DNA of 64,000 nt. Source: Rhexocercosporidium sp. MPI-PUGE-AT-0058 (lineage: Eukaryota > Ascomycota > Leotiomycetes > Helotiales). Positions 47,133 through 60,065 of this stretch are shown here, piece after piece. The translations under genes and the position numbers were made by a program. The first letter of the stretch is position 1; each line of letters starts with the position of its first letter. The stretch spans positions 186,001 to 250,000 of the forward strand of contig JAGTJL010000015.1 of assembly GCA_020746875.1 (NCBI GenBank), given 5' to 3'. Under the pieces are notes generated by a model. That model was given only the letters and a program-made list of their open reading frames with translations. It was not told the origin of the DNA and ran no database searches.

Positions 47133-50100
47133 GTCATTGTCTCCTGGCCTGGAGCTTGAAGCCAAGCAGGCTGGCGATGGAGCTAGAATGTTAGCTCAGA
47201 GAGTAAGCACACATATACTCATCATATCTGTTTCTCATCCCTTCCCGTCAGAGTATTTTTCTGTGATTTGTTCGTTGTTTGTTCCCTTGTCTTTCATGGC
47301 AGTACGCTGGTGGAATATTTTCTGAATGTAGTCGAATACTTTGGGTAACCTACGAGGACATGTAGAATGCCTTAGATCTTCTGACTCTCCCTGAAATTCA
47401 CTTTAACCTGGATTGGTTTCACGGAGGGTAATCTCATGGTACTAAGTTCTCCAAGTAGATAAATATATCTGTGCTTCGTCGCTCTCGGCGCTGGTAGCGC
47501 ACATAGCAGTCTACTCCGAAGCAAGCAGAAAGAAGCACTTGCTATCTCCTTTTCCTCATGTCAAAGCACCCCTTTTTCCCTCGATGTCTTTTACTAGCAT
47601 CTAAAGCCCCGAAAACGCGCCATAAAATTATCCAGAGAATAGAAAATGAGAAAAATAAAGTTTCAACAATTTGAAGATCCTCAGATCAACCCCCAAGGAT
47701 TTCTGTTGAAGGGAGTCTCGCCATCACAGATACTCTACAGATCCGATCCATTTTTCTTAAGAAATGAGATGAATGTTCAATGCACAGTACCTCAGCCCTT
47801 GGTGGGAGATTAACCACATACAGACGAATGTAATGTCTGACTTGCTCAACCGCGATGGCTCGCGTCAGATCTCTATCTTTCGAGGAGGACTATACTGAAG
47901 GATGGGATAGGAACCTAGTGATTGAGCGGCCCTAGAGGTACGGCCGCTGAGCTAGATACTGTAGCTTTGTTTTGTGGGATTGGTGTGTTTTTGCTTGTTT
48001 GGGTGCCCATGGTGGTACGAGGAAGAGTTGGTAGCTTTCCTTTTGTTGACAGTGACCTAAAAGCCTTGCCTCAGACATGTGCCAATAGGTCAGGGTATCA
48101 TTCGAACGTCGTTCTCATCTCTTGTTCCTTTGGGCGAAGGGGTGCCAGTCCGTACTAGGTACCTACCTCTAGGTAACTAGGTATGTATTGATGGAGTAGA
48201 TGTTAAAAAGAGGGTCCTTTTCACTGCCGCTGTCGGTCTTGGGACCATCCAGCTTATGGACTGGATCTCCGTTTTGGGAAGGAACAGAACGGCCAGCGAG
48301 CCCGTCAGTTTCTGCATCTTCTCTCTCTTTTCCTGACTCACCAATTCCTTGCTGTTATTATGAACTAGATTAAAAGCTTTCCATCCAGATATACATGTAG
48401 CTGCAGCTCTTTGGCGCAGCGGAGGTACACCCACTCTCTCAATTCACCATGTGTGAAATAACTCGAACTTTGTAATTACTAGGTCTGGGCTCGCATGCCT
48501 GTAGCGTTGAGCTCGAGATGAGTTTGCGTGAGATTTAATCGTGTTATATGACGATCTTAACTGATGATCTTATCGGTGTTTCTTTTTACCTCTTTGCTTT
48601 TTTGCTTTTTGTTTTGTGCCTTTGGGAGCGTCGATGGATGGATGTCTAAAGATAGTTCCCGTCGTTGTCGATTGATTTGCGGACAAGACTCCTAGTCTCC
48701 CCTCATGATGAGAAGTAAGAGCACGCATCTGCTTCGAAAGGACCTCCGTCGGACTTATCTTTATGGTGATAGGGGAGAGTCTCACTCTAACCTTTGCGTT
48801 CTCCCCTCGAACCAAAGAATCGTTCTTTGTTCCTTCGTAGCATCCGTTTCCATCACGTTGAATACCAATAAGGGCGATTCCTCCCTCCATTGATGTCCGC
48901 AGCTAAAGAAATCCTAAGAATACCTCAGCATGGCTAGCATATTCTTGTCTACCACCGCCTCGATGTGTGAATCCAATGGTGACCAGGTAGGCAAATTACA
49001 TCATCTCTTGCCGGCTCCAAGCTGTGCTGGTTGATCTTGGGCGTGTGGTAAACCGTTTGTTTGGTTGTTGGTAGCTGGTATCTACATTAGGAAAATCCTG
49101 CTTGCTTCGCGGGAGTAACACTCTGGAGTATTAATAATTAGCTGTGGCTCTCCTTGCTCGTGTTGTTTGATCCGTTTGGATATGACCGCAGCACATCCAG
49201 AGCTCGGTAAACAGACTGACAGAACAAATACTTGGGTGTCGGGGTTGGAAAGCTGACTTTGGAGGAGATGGTGAGAATTCCTTGTCGTCGTTAAGCTGCC
49301 TATCCTCAGCTATAAAAAAATTGAATCACTAACGTGTTGTGAGATATATGTAAGAGCGGAAGTAAGAAGCAATCGCACGAAGGAGTGAAACTGCAAACTC
49401 GTCGAAAACGATATTTGCTTTATGGGCAGCGCGAACAGAAGTTTGAGGGCAAAAGTATCACGGGCATGAAACAGTACATATACGGACATGTCAATTTGGA
49501 TAGTCTATTGAAGATACTATGCAGTACTTGGAAGGTATTTAAATTGATTTGGACTGGAAGTTCACGAAGTTGGCGGCTGAAAAGCATCAAAGCCGACGCG
49601 AGAGTGGAAAATAAAGTCTTTGAAGCAGTGCTTCTCCTACCACATCTTGGATCTGACTGTCAATGAAGATTGTTCTAGCAACTGGATATTGCTTGGTAGC
49701 TTTATCGTACGGGATCTCTTGAACCAAATCTGGATTGTATTTTGATCGCCTTCATGATCTTCTCGCTTAGCGACGTGCCCCATTTTTATTACAGGATAGT
49801 AAAGAGGCGGAAATCATGATGAGATATGTACAACGAACTACTGTTGAGTGTGAAAAGTATGAAGGTCACGATACGCAAGACATTGTTTTTCTTTTGCAAG
49901 TATCGCGTATTTCAAGAGGATTGAGTATTTGATCTGGAAGTATTTTCCATCTCTTCTCGGCTTGGACTACCTTACGACAAACCGATTAAGATTTGAGATG
50001 TGCTTGGAGTGGAGACAAATACAATGGTACCACTGTATGAACAGAGGAGTTGATAGATCGAGATTGCGTAACTCGAATATGCTTCGCAAAGGACAAGGAC

Positions 50101-50171
50101 TTTCGACTGATCTTCGTTACCTCACCACTTCCACAGCATCGCTCCATCCTCAACGCGGAAGCACAGAATGA

Positions 50172-50182
50172 CCCCCCCCCCC
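50172..50182. repeat. Poly-C run of 11
   Basis: Homopolymer of 11 C's in noncoding DNA; its length is prone to sequencing error. Confidence 0.85.
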
Positions 50183-52166
50183 ATTCCTCTCCGTTTCCTG
50201 CATCCCTTCCCTTCCCGTCCATCAAAATAGAAACCCGAGCAAACAACGGGATGAAACGCATATCTCGCTCTTCCCGTCCCAGAAATAACCCATCCACCAG
50301 CCACACTTCCACCAAAACACCAACAAATCTCCTCAAAACGCATACCATGAGACATAAATACACATCCCATCAACACCGCAATGCGATCCGCGCTTCCAGT
50401 TCCCCTGTTTGAGATATTCTAGGCCTCGTGATGCCTCGCTGTCAACCTGCGTGTTCGCCTTACCCAATCCTCAAACATACGAAGCACGAGAGACGGGCTG
50501 TACGGATAAAAGTATGCACGAAACGCGCTCGCTATCAAAACAATACGCTCATGTCATTAAAGCTACCATGCGTGATCCTGGCAACGTATCGCCGACATCT
50601 TCCCTCACTTGATCAGGATAAGTCCAGACCACACAAGAGTTACAAGTAAATGGGTGGTATACCATGAACCAAAACACCAAAACGAACGACTCGACATGTA
50701 AGAAACAACACGTTCATTAACTCTGCAATGCATACATACGTCCCACACGTGTTCATTGCTCCGTACCTGTCTAGAGTTACAGTCAGTTCACGTGTGCCGT
50801 GCAACACTGCAGGTGCATCGTGTGCCGTTCCGGCCGCTCCTTCGTTTATCCTTTCATTCGTCCACATCATTCAAGAAAACCGTTCCCCTTACCAGTGCGC
50901 CTCGCCTCTTTCACGTCTCAACCAACCCGCAAGCTTACCATCCTAGCACCAGTTCCAAAAAATCTCTCCCGTGATTCCCCCTCACGGCTCCGTGATGCCT
51001 GGTCCAACCAGCTGCTCAGAGCGGGAGTCAGTCTGGACTCAAGACTCTTACTTCCTCTGCTATTGCAGTAGCTGCAATGTAATGTAATGTGCTTTGCTGT
51101 TCTGTGCTGTGCTGTAGTTCAGGCCAGTCTATCCACCTTGCATGGTTGTCACCAAGATTCGATTCGATATTCGGACCGTGGTCTTGGTCTTGGCCTCGAC
51201 ATGCTCCTCCTCCCTTTCTCCAAATCCATTCCACTCCCATCCAATCCCTTACTGTCATATCATATCACATCATAGTTATATCCCACTTCTTACCCATTGG
51301 TAAAGCAGGTTGCGGCTTTTGCGGCATCAAAGACAAGGAAGAAAGTGAGGAGTGGATCGGTTCGGAGCGGAGAGAGAAAAGTATGCACATCACCTGTGCT
51401 GCATGAAACGCATCGAACGCATCACATCGCAGCACGAACTATACTCGGCAAGTGTTATGAACAGGACAAGATACCCATACCCATACTGAGTACCAACGAC
51501 CCCCTCCTCCAACCCTCCTCTATGACTCCACAGTCTCCAATTCACTCATGTGATAGCTGGGCGGATATGCGGATGGCAACCTGGCTGGCGAGATGGTTGG
51601 ACGGTGTGCCATCACAATCCATATGCCGCACCTGCATCCAGGAACAGAACAGGAATAACACCACGTGTACAGGGGGAAGCAAGACACACTTTCCATGCTT
51701 CCGATTCCAGCGCATTCTTCGCGTGCTACGGCTGTACCGTGCTGTGAGTTGTGGTCTGTGGTCGAGAGCCATGGTTAATATCAACTTCTCGTTCGGGGAG
51801 GAGCACTTCAAGCCTCCTATTGGAAGGACGGGCCGGTAGCCTTGCTGATCTGATGAAGAGCAAGTGAGCATAAGCAAGTGGACGGCGTGCATGCTTCCTC
51901 ATCTGATCTCTCTGATATACACATGGTGCAGCAGCGATGCACTAAGCGTGCTGCCTGCATAGCATAGCGTGGCATGGCATGGTATCGCACGTTATGGTAT
52001 GGCAGTAGTGGGAACTACTATGGTATATGCCGGTGATAACCACCAGCATGTCGGAACTATCACTCGAGGAGTGGAAAACACACTAGAGATTTTGAGAAAG
52101 GAAGGCAGCAAGGCAAGGCACCTTCCTCTTACCGCCAAGAACGTACTGGAGGGGAGGAGAGGAGTC

Positions 52167-52187
52167 GTGTGTGTGTGTGTGTGTGTG
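52167..52187. repeat. (GT)10 microsatellite
   Basis: Perfect GT dinucleotide array of about ten units in the long gene-free region. Confidence 0.9.
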
Positions 52188-55020
52188 ATTACAATAATTC
52201 GGTTAGATATGCACACCGATTAACTCCAAGAGATGTCTTGCTTGTGTCCATATCCCAGTCTTGTGGAGCTATATGTCCTCGCGTTCCTGATCCACCATGT
52301 ATAGAAATCAAGCTTACTATGCCATGATCTGCCATGCTCTCTGTACGGCTAGACCGGCCCCCGGATTTGCTTTGCTTTTCCAGGCCCCGACCAACTAACT
52401 GACGAAGTGACGGCCTAGATTCTGGTCCGTCACACGGCAGCTACAGCCACTTTCCACTATCCAAGCTCTTGAGTTGAAGCGGGATATGAGGTGACGAGAC
52501 AAGAGGAACATCTTAGATACGTGCCGTGGGAGATCGTAGAGGAAGAACTCATGGAGCCGGAGCATTTGGCGCCGTGCAAGGCAGAGAATGACAACAAGGA
52601 AAAGAACGACGGACGAGTTACACGCGTACCAAGCTCCCCAGTTCTCTTAGCTCTCTAAATGGGGACCATGTAAGTTGGCAACGGGAGAGGTTTTAAGGTT
52701 TATGAGAAAGAGCATATAACAGCGGGAAGATAGATGGGTTTAGAGATGATGGGCACAAGGACAGGCTGACAGACAGGCCTAGCTAGCTAAGCGGTACGGC
52801 GATCAATAGAGTACGATACCCTATGCAATATTGACAGAAAAGCTTGAGCGGAAACGTGGTTCTCTTTCAGCGTGGTGTGTGGTGTGTGGGTTCAGGAACC
52901 GCACCGCTGTGAATATTCTCCGATATAGATGGGGGTTGAGGGGACCAACTGTTCGTTGGAGAGTATTTTCATGGGTGTGAGTGTGTGTGGTTTATGTACG
53001 ACACTCTATTTCCCGAGAGGTTCATTGTCCCCAGGGCTCTGAACTGAACTCCTTTGAGGATGGCCCTGGATTGGGGGATGGGGTGTAGAGTGTGGAGTTG
53101 TGGGAGATAGATGGAGGATTAATATCAGGCGACTGAAAGAATAGAGAGGAATGACAAATACGGACGATGAGGAGGAGGTTGGTGTCTTGGGAACTTCGGG
53201 TCAAGAAGTGCGGCCGGGGAGGGGGTTTTCGAACGTGGAGCGGTAAAGTGTAGAGAGGGAGAGGAGGGGAGCCGGATGCCGACTTCCCAGATTGCATATA
53301 TGGTGATGCGAGCGAGGGATTTAGATGGGGTTTGAGGGTTTGAGGTGCTGCCAAGTCTGGTTTTGATTGTTGACGACGATACCGTCGGCGTGGCATGACA
53401 GGCTTGCTAGGCATGCTATGGAATGGATGATATGCGTGCGAGGGTTTGGGAGTGTGTGTGTACATGGTACTTCGCCGCGGCTGAATAGACGCTTCGGTAC
53501 AGAACTTGTACCGGTACTTCCAGCCTGCCCTGGCCTGCTGGCGTGAGTGTGTGTGAGTGTGTGCCTTGACGACGTGCGCGTGGCTTGAACGAGGGTTGAA
53601 CGAGGGCTGGTTGGACGATGTGCCGTGCTAGGTAAGACAGGAACTAACAAGCGGAGAATTTCTAGCAATAAATTAGACTGGGATCGGAAATAGAGTAGTA
53701 GATGGAATAGATTCTGGGGAATGCAGTAGTTCTAGATGTTGTGCATTGCGTTGGATTGGGATGAGAAGGCGGTTGCCGGGAGTTTGATATTGATTTCATA
53801 TATCAGGCTCGGCAAAATACCACTTGATTGGCTGGTTTGACGCAGCTTGTTTATTGCAACTCCCGATTGGGAAGGTCACGTTGCCTGCGTGGGGACGTGG
53901 GGGCGAAATTCTCGATATTGATTGAAAGATCTGCGGATCTTGAGAATGTGAATGAGAACGAGAAGAGGGAGAAACAAAACATCGCTGAGGGAATTCTGAG
54001 ACGTAGTGATTGAGAACTTTCTCAAGACAAATAGTCAAAGTGTATTCTGGAACATCCTCACGGTCGTCCAGATGTGATATGACTACATATTCAAACGTGA
54101 GTCAAGTAAATATTCAAGCCCAGCGAGCAGTCCTGTAGCTACCAATGAATGAAAGTGCTTCTTCAAGATAGTTTCGCAAGAAATCTTTCGCATTGAAATG
54201 CTATTGTTTCGTTTGACACTAGAACTATTCCGTCCCTACCCAACAGAAACCTTGTCGCGAGGTACGAAAGGTTGTTTCTTCTTTGACTTTGGAAGGAGTT
54301 TCGGAGTCGTCCCATATTGATTGGAATGCAGACTGTACCTGACTGTCGGGCGGGTGAGCTTAGACAAAATGACGCTATCGTCGTTCGTGCGTGGAAACAT
54401 GCCCTTTTAAGCTGGGGCTGTACTTGTTTCCAAGAAAACATCGTGACGGTCGTGAAAGTTCAGCAGGGAACTTCTTAGAAGCTCGCAAGCTGGGATGAAC
54501 GTTCCTACATGGTGCTGAGATGAAGTCAGTTCAAATCGAGGACCTGGGAACTTCCGAACCTACCTCTGTATCAAAACCAAAACACCGAGATTGGATTTTC
54601 CGATGAACCTAACGGTGTTCAGACAATCGACAAAAGAGAAGACAAAAATGCCGAGTCTCTGTACCGCCTCCCTCGGACTAATTTTAGGTTACTGGAACAT
54701 CGGGAAAGTCTTATCTGCTTGACAACACAGACTTTTGCTTTTGCAAGGACAGACCTACGACACGGACAAGAAACCTTTCTCAATCCAGGATGTTGTAACG
54801 AGATGCACAACATCCGATCAAAAGGAAATCTACCAGTACCCCACAGCAAGAAGTCCACCGACCTACTTCTAGAAGAGGACCCGGTCGTCCACTCACTAAG
54901 AAGTTCTAACCTCACGCGCTTGAAACATGTGGAGAAAGTATGCGCGTCTAGCTATTCGCCACCCCCCTAGCTCCTCGCAAAGGTCACCAGAATTGACATC
55001 GGGAAACTGACCAACCTGAA

Positions 55021-55036
55021 CTCTCTCTCTCTCTCT
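55021..55036. repeat. (CT)8 microsatellite
   Basis: Perfect CT dinucleotide array followed by a short pyrimidine stretch. Confidence 0.85.
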
Positions 55037-58000
55037 TTCTTTGCTTTGGAGGTCACGGTCCACCAAACCCGTTTCTTCAAACGAGCCTCCACGCAACTGC
55101 CAAGACTTTCCCCACCTGCCACGGCGGCTCGATCTGATGACTTGTCGTTGGATCTGAGTTTCAGGTTGTTGGAATCAGTCAAGTCGGTCAAGTCAGATCA
55201 GTCGACTCAAGTAGCCAAAACCCAGCCCTGGAGAGATTAGATGCGATGGCTACTCGGAGAAAAACTACCAGTCGGACGACATCTAGAGGAGTGTCTACCT
55301 GGCAGACAACCAGGTATGCAGCTTGAAAGCTGCGTGATATATCGTACCTTAATCTTATGAGGCCGCTTCAGTTAATATAAAATAGATTAACGCCCCTAAG
55401 TGCCGGCTCGCGAGGTTTTTTGTTGTCATAGGCCGAGAGGCTGTCGCGCTTGTCGACGGAATCCTAACTTCCGCCCTGCGGATGCTCCAGCCTCCCGGAG
55501 GCAAATGACAGCACAGCAGCAGGCGGAGAGTCATTGTGAAATGTCAGCATACTTGCGGCATCCGGATCAGGATCATGATCATGATTGCCGTTGTCCAAGC
55601 GAGACGAGCTGAGCGAGTGGGGAAGACCTAAATGCTACGATGCCATGCGATGCAATGTGATCTGAAGTTCTGCAGAGAAGCATAGAAGAAACGAACGGTA
55701 ACGAAGAAGTTGGGGATATGGACTGCTGTTAATAATCAGCATGCAAGTCTGACAGGCTGGTATCGTGTGGCTTGAAAGTCCTTGATAGCATGATGCTGGT
55801 TTTCACAAGGTTTAACTGGGTCAGATCTCTGAAGCGACTGGCGGCGCCAGGCTCAATGCCACCTAGTGGCTGCTGTGGCGTTCATCGAGGTCACAGATCG
55901 ACGCACGGAGGCAGCTCGACAGCCAGGTACAGGGTCATTTACAGGGGCTCTGTTAAGACCTAGGTCTTCCATAAGATGAGCATTTGAGCTGCGCCAGGGA
56001 CACAAGCGAGCCATGCACCCCTCACTGACAAGTAACGGCTAAACTGCACCGCAAAGCCAATGCAAATGGCCTGCCTTCCCCTTGTCCGTCATGCAAATTC
56101 GCCGAAGAATTGGCTGATGTGCCTGCGAACGACAGTGAGCCTGACAGGCGAGCCTGGTCAGGAAAAGAAAGATGGGGGCTGGGATTGCGATGATGGATGG
56201 TTTTCGAGCTCTCAAACTCGGAAACAAATCGTCAGGTGGTCGCCACTCACTGCGTTGATGATGCACTGAAGTGGACTGACGGTGCTGTGATAGGTAGGTA
56301 GACGATACGGAGCCTGGCTGGTGAGACGTCGTTACAATTCCCAAAAGAAGAATATGTTTTCTTTTGTGACGGACTCAGGTGCGGAGAACAAGTCTCCATC
56401 ACCGTCTCGTCTTTACCTGCCCTCCTTTCCTTGTTTTTGCCCTGCGCATTGTCGCCGGATACGCTTGTAAGACGGCCGTTCCCGACTCGGTACGGTACGG
56501 TATCTACACAGAACGGATAAGTGGTCGTGCAGTCATACCGTCACGCTGGATGGAGGGTCACGTTCACGGTGAGTGCGGTGTGCGGTTGTTATCCTACTTC
56601 TACTTCTAAATTCCACGGCTTGTTCGCTACAAGCAACTACGGCATCGGTAAGCGAGGTAGCATTGGGGGAAAGCAGTGGCTTCTGTGGTGAGCACAGCTC
56701 GAGGAATGCCGGCAGATCCTACAGATCGATTTATCCAGCGGCTGAGATGGGTGTGCTGCATATGTACGACCTTACTAGTTCTTCTGGGGTTAGAGCGTGT
56801 TGAAAAGACCGACATGCATGCGTCCAGCGTTGCTATGCAAAATAGCATTTCAGCTGACCGAAGATACTGCTGCCGGTCGTGTACCAAAGTGGCGATTAAA
56901 CAGAGAAACGGAGGGAAGAAAAATTCGGAATGAGGCGAGATAAGATGACCTGCTAAAAGAACAGGAGAGGTCCGCAGGTCACCGTGGCGAGGAAGTGAGA
57001 ATGATGCGGAGTGTTGTGCCCCTCACTCTGCCCGTCCCCTGCGATGCCCCCTCAGTCTCTGCGGTTCGGAAATCGGATGTGTCCACTGGCCTCAGGTCAA
57101 GCCCCCACTGCCCTGAGGCCAGCTGCAGATGCACCACCTCCCACTCCTACTCACGGGAGAATTTCAGCAGCCGTGCCGTTTCAAGAATTGCCCGTACCTG
57201 TGTTCCTGCATCGCCGCCAAATCTCTGTATGCGGTGACGAGAGTACGAGAGTACTTACTCGCCCGGGCAAACTCCGCCAGTAGCCACCTGCATTCCGTTC
57301 GTTGTGAACACAGTGCATAAGTCTCCTTTCTTGCACGCTGTCTCCAGATACCGGGGGTTTCCCCCTCGAACATTGAAACCTGCGGCTGCTGGCAATCACA
57401 AACATGATCTGTTGTGTTTCTCAGAAGCCGAAAGCGGATCCCCACGTCTTCCCGCATCCATAAATGTATCCTCCGCACCCTATTTCGAGCCTGCCAAGAC
57501 CTCATCACCAACGATTCGAGGAATATCATCGTCTTGCTGCACACCTTCCTGGCCTGCTGGAGAATATTTATGCTTTTTTTTCTTATGCATTTGTGCCCAT
57601 TTTAAGCAGTGGAACAATTCGTGTCTCTGATGCGTCTCAGCCCTATCCGACTACCACACCAGACGGTGAAGATGGCCAGGTATACCGTCCATGGAGAGCT
57701 TATGTCCTGTTCTATGAGGTCGAGAACTGGGACTCGGGAGAGTGAGTACATCTTGACACGCTGAGGAGATGAGCCCGGAAGACTCCAAGATTGCGCTGCC
57801 AAAGGCAAATTTTGCTCCCCTCTCTTCTGCCGCACCCGTCAAGATCCTGGCATCAGATCCTCTTGGGATGTCCAGACCAGCCCTGCAAATTTGATCTTGA
57901 ACGGCCGGCCAGGCTCAGGGTTTGGTGCGTCAGGCCGGCCCCTCGAATCATATCTTTAGTGGGGAAGAACATCAGAACGGACCATATGATCTCCGTTCGT

Positions 58001-58181
58001 TGCAAGAACCTAACTTGCAAGTCAGCCAGCCAGTCAGCCAGAGACATTGCACGACCGCACCGGATGTAACTTGACGATACCAGATGTCACTGGAGAATCG
58101 CTTGTTCGTAGTTTAGCGAGCGAGGAGTGTACTAGAAGGTAGGTAGGTAGGCTTCCATGGTCGTGCAGAGGGTACTGTACC

Positions 58182-58209
58182 TACCAGGCTACCAGGCTAC
58201 CAGGCTACC
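58182..58209. repeat. (TACCAGGC)n tandem repeat
   Basis: Three tandem 8-bp units plus a partial unit, near other GTAGG/CTACC runs. Confidence 0.8.
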
Positions 58210-59144
58210 TGCCTACCACTGCAGCAGAAAGCCGGGCGCCGGGGCGACGGACCGGCCAGTTGGGAATGATTGTGTTGCTCTGAAGTCTGGTCAGTGGTCT
58301 GGGTGGTGCAAACCTTCGTCCCCAGGGGTCGGGCGTGACAGGGAGGTCTTTGACCGATTATCTGATGCTCGGGATTGCGGTGGGTGATGTGCTGTGCTGT
58401 GTGTGAGGTGGAGGGGAGCGGCGGGATGGGCTGGAAATCATCATAGTGGCTCAGTGGTGCTCATTTACCGCACAGACAATCCCATGAAGCCAATCTCCAG
58501 CGGGCCCCTGGTCGCTAGGCGTTTGGACTAGCAGTCAGTGTGCGGATGCGGCGCTTCGGTACTCGTATGGACGGACTGCGTGAAGATCTACGTCCGTACA
58601 GCAAGTCAGTCAGTCCACGGAGGAAGTACAGTACGGTACCTGACGTGTCGATGTAGTCATGGAGACTTTCCGTGAGACCTCCTCCATTTCATGCGCTGGT
58701 GTTCGGAAGGCATTGATGGAGGAAGTGGCTGTTGAATGCACCCTCGGCAAGGTTTGCATATCGCTTCGAGTCAAGGCCGGTGTGTGTAGGTCAACGAAAC
58801 AAGTAAAACGAACCATAACATAGCGAAACAACACACCACCAAACAAACGCATGCATGGAAACGAACAAAACAGAATAGAACAGAACAGAGCAGAGTCAAG
58901 TACTCATCTTGGTGCTGCAGGAGGAGTATTGGTACGGGGTGCTCGGTGCTAGATGTACCGGTAGCAGAAGTTGCGAAGCTACTTACTTACCATGATGCGA
59001 GAGTCTCGAGAGATGACTTGACGGTTCAGAAGCAGTTGAGGACTAGGACAAGGACTAGGACTAGGACCAAGACAGGTAGGGGCCCACGGGACTAGAGTAG
59101 GCCAGGGCCAGGTCCAGTAGCTTCTCTTGTAGCACCAGCAGACT

Positions 59145-59168
59145 GGCTCTGGCTCTGGCTCTGGCTCT
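59145..59168. repeat. (GGCTCT)4 hexamer repeat
   Basis: Four tandem GGCTCT units, the last with one change, in noncoding DNA. Confidence 0.85.
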
Positions 59169-59529
59169 AGCTGTCATCCTGTCTTGTCGCTTAAGGCCCA
59201 CTTAGCTTCGGCTGCTAGGCTGGGGAGGGAAACCAGCCTAGTCTAGAAGAAGGGAGGGGTTAAAGTAGCTTCCAGCGATGCACTGTAATGTACTTACATG
59301 GCTGGTGCGTATACGAGCTAGCAGTTGTAGATTCGACGTAGTCTCGCTAGATGCCCGGAAGGTCTAAGTAGGCACGTACCTAGGTGCCTAGGTGTGCCTA
59401 GGTGCTTTGCCCATGCCCATACCCATACCCATGCCACCCCGGCGATCATGAAACTGAGCCGTCGCCGTCGACGGACGCCAGTGCTATAATTCGGACCCAT
59501 CATCAAAGAGACTTGCTGTCTCGAGTCAC

Positions 59530-59578
59530 CCCTCCCCTCCCCTCCCCTCCCCTCACTCATCAATCAATCAATCAATCA
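59530..59578. repeat. Paired (CCCCT)n and (ATCA)n microsatellites
   Basis: About five CCCCT units (to about 59554) are followed within a few bases by five ATCA units. Both could be in the leader or promoter of the homeobox gene. Confidence 0.85.
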
Positions 59579-60030
59579 CATCACATCGCAGACATCGCCG
59601 TCCCGGCCGGAAAAAACGGAAAAACATGGGGCAGAGGAGAGGACACTACACTCGCTTACTTCTACCTCCGTACTCCGTACTCCTGTCCTCTTCATCTCTT
59701 CCACAGCAAGCAGCGCACAGATGTCATGCCATGCCATGCCATGCTATGCCACCACACACACTGCCGCAGAACAGCCTTCGACGATAGCAATGGCGTCCTT
59801 CTAGTCCTTCTACGGCCGTTGTTGCGAAAACTAGTGTCCCAGCCCAAGATGCAGGCTTGCACCGCACTACTGTAGTACACTACACTCCACTCCACTCACT
59901 CACTCACTCACGTATTTCCGACTTTTGCTCTGTTCTCTCCACGACTACAGCCGGGTCACTGCTGGCAGGAAATCCTTGGAGGAGAAGCTTCCTTCCATTG
60001 TAGATAGTCTACAATCCATTGCGCTCACCG

Positions 60031-60065
60031 CATTGCATTGCATTGCACCGCACCGCACCGCACCA
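60031..60065. repeat. (CATTG)3 + (CACCG)4 compound repeat
   Basis: Three CATTG units run straight into four CACCG-type units, a change of repeat unit within one array. Confidence 0.85.

Noticed and set aside
53022..53465. 147-codon Pro/Ser-rich frame on the minus strand
   Set aside because: Starts at an ATG but is built from simple-sequence DNA, and carries no domain or splice evidence.
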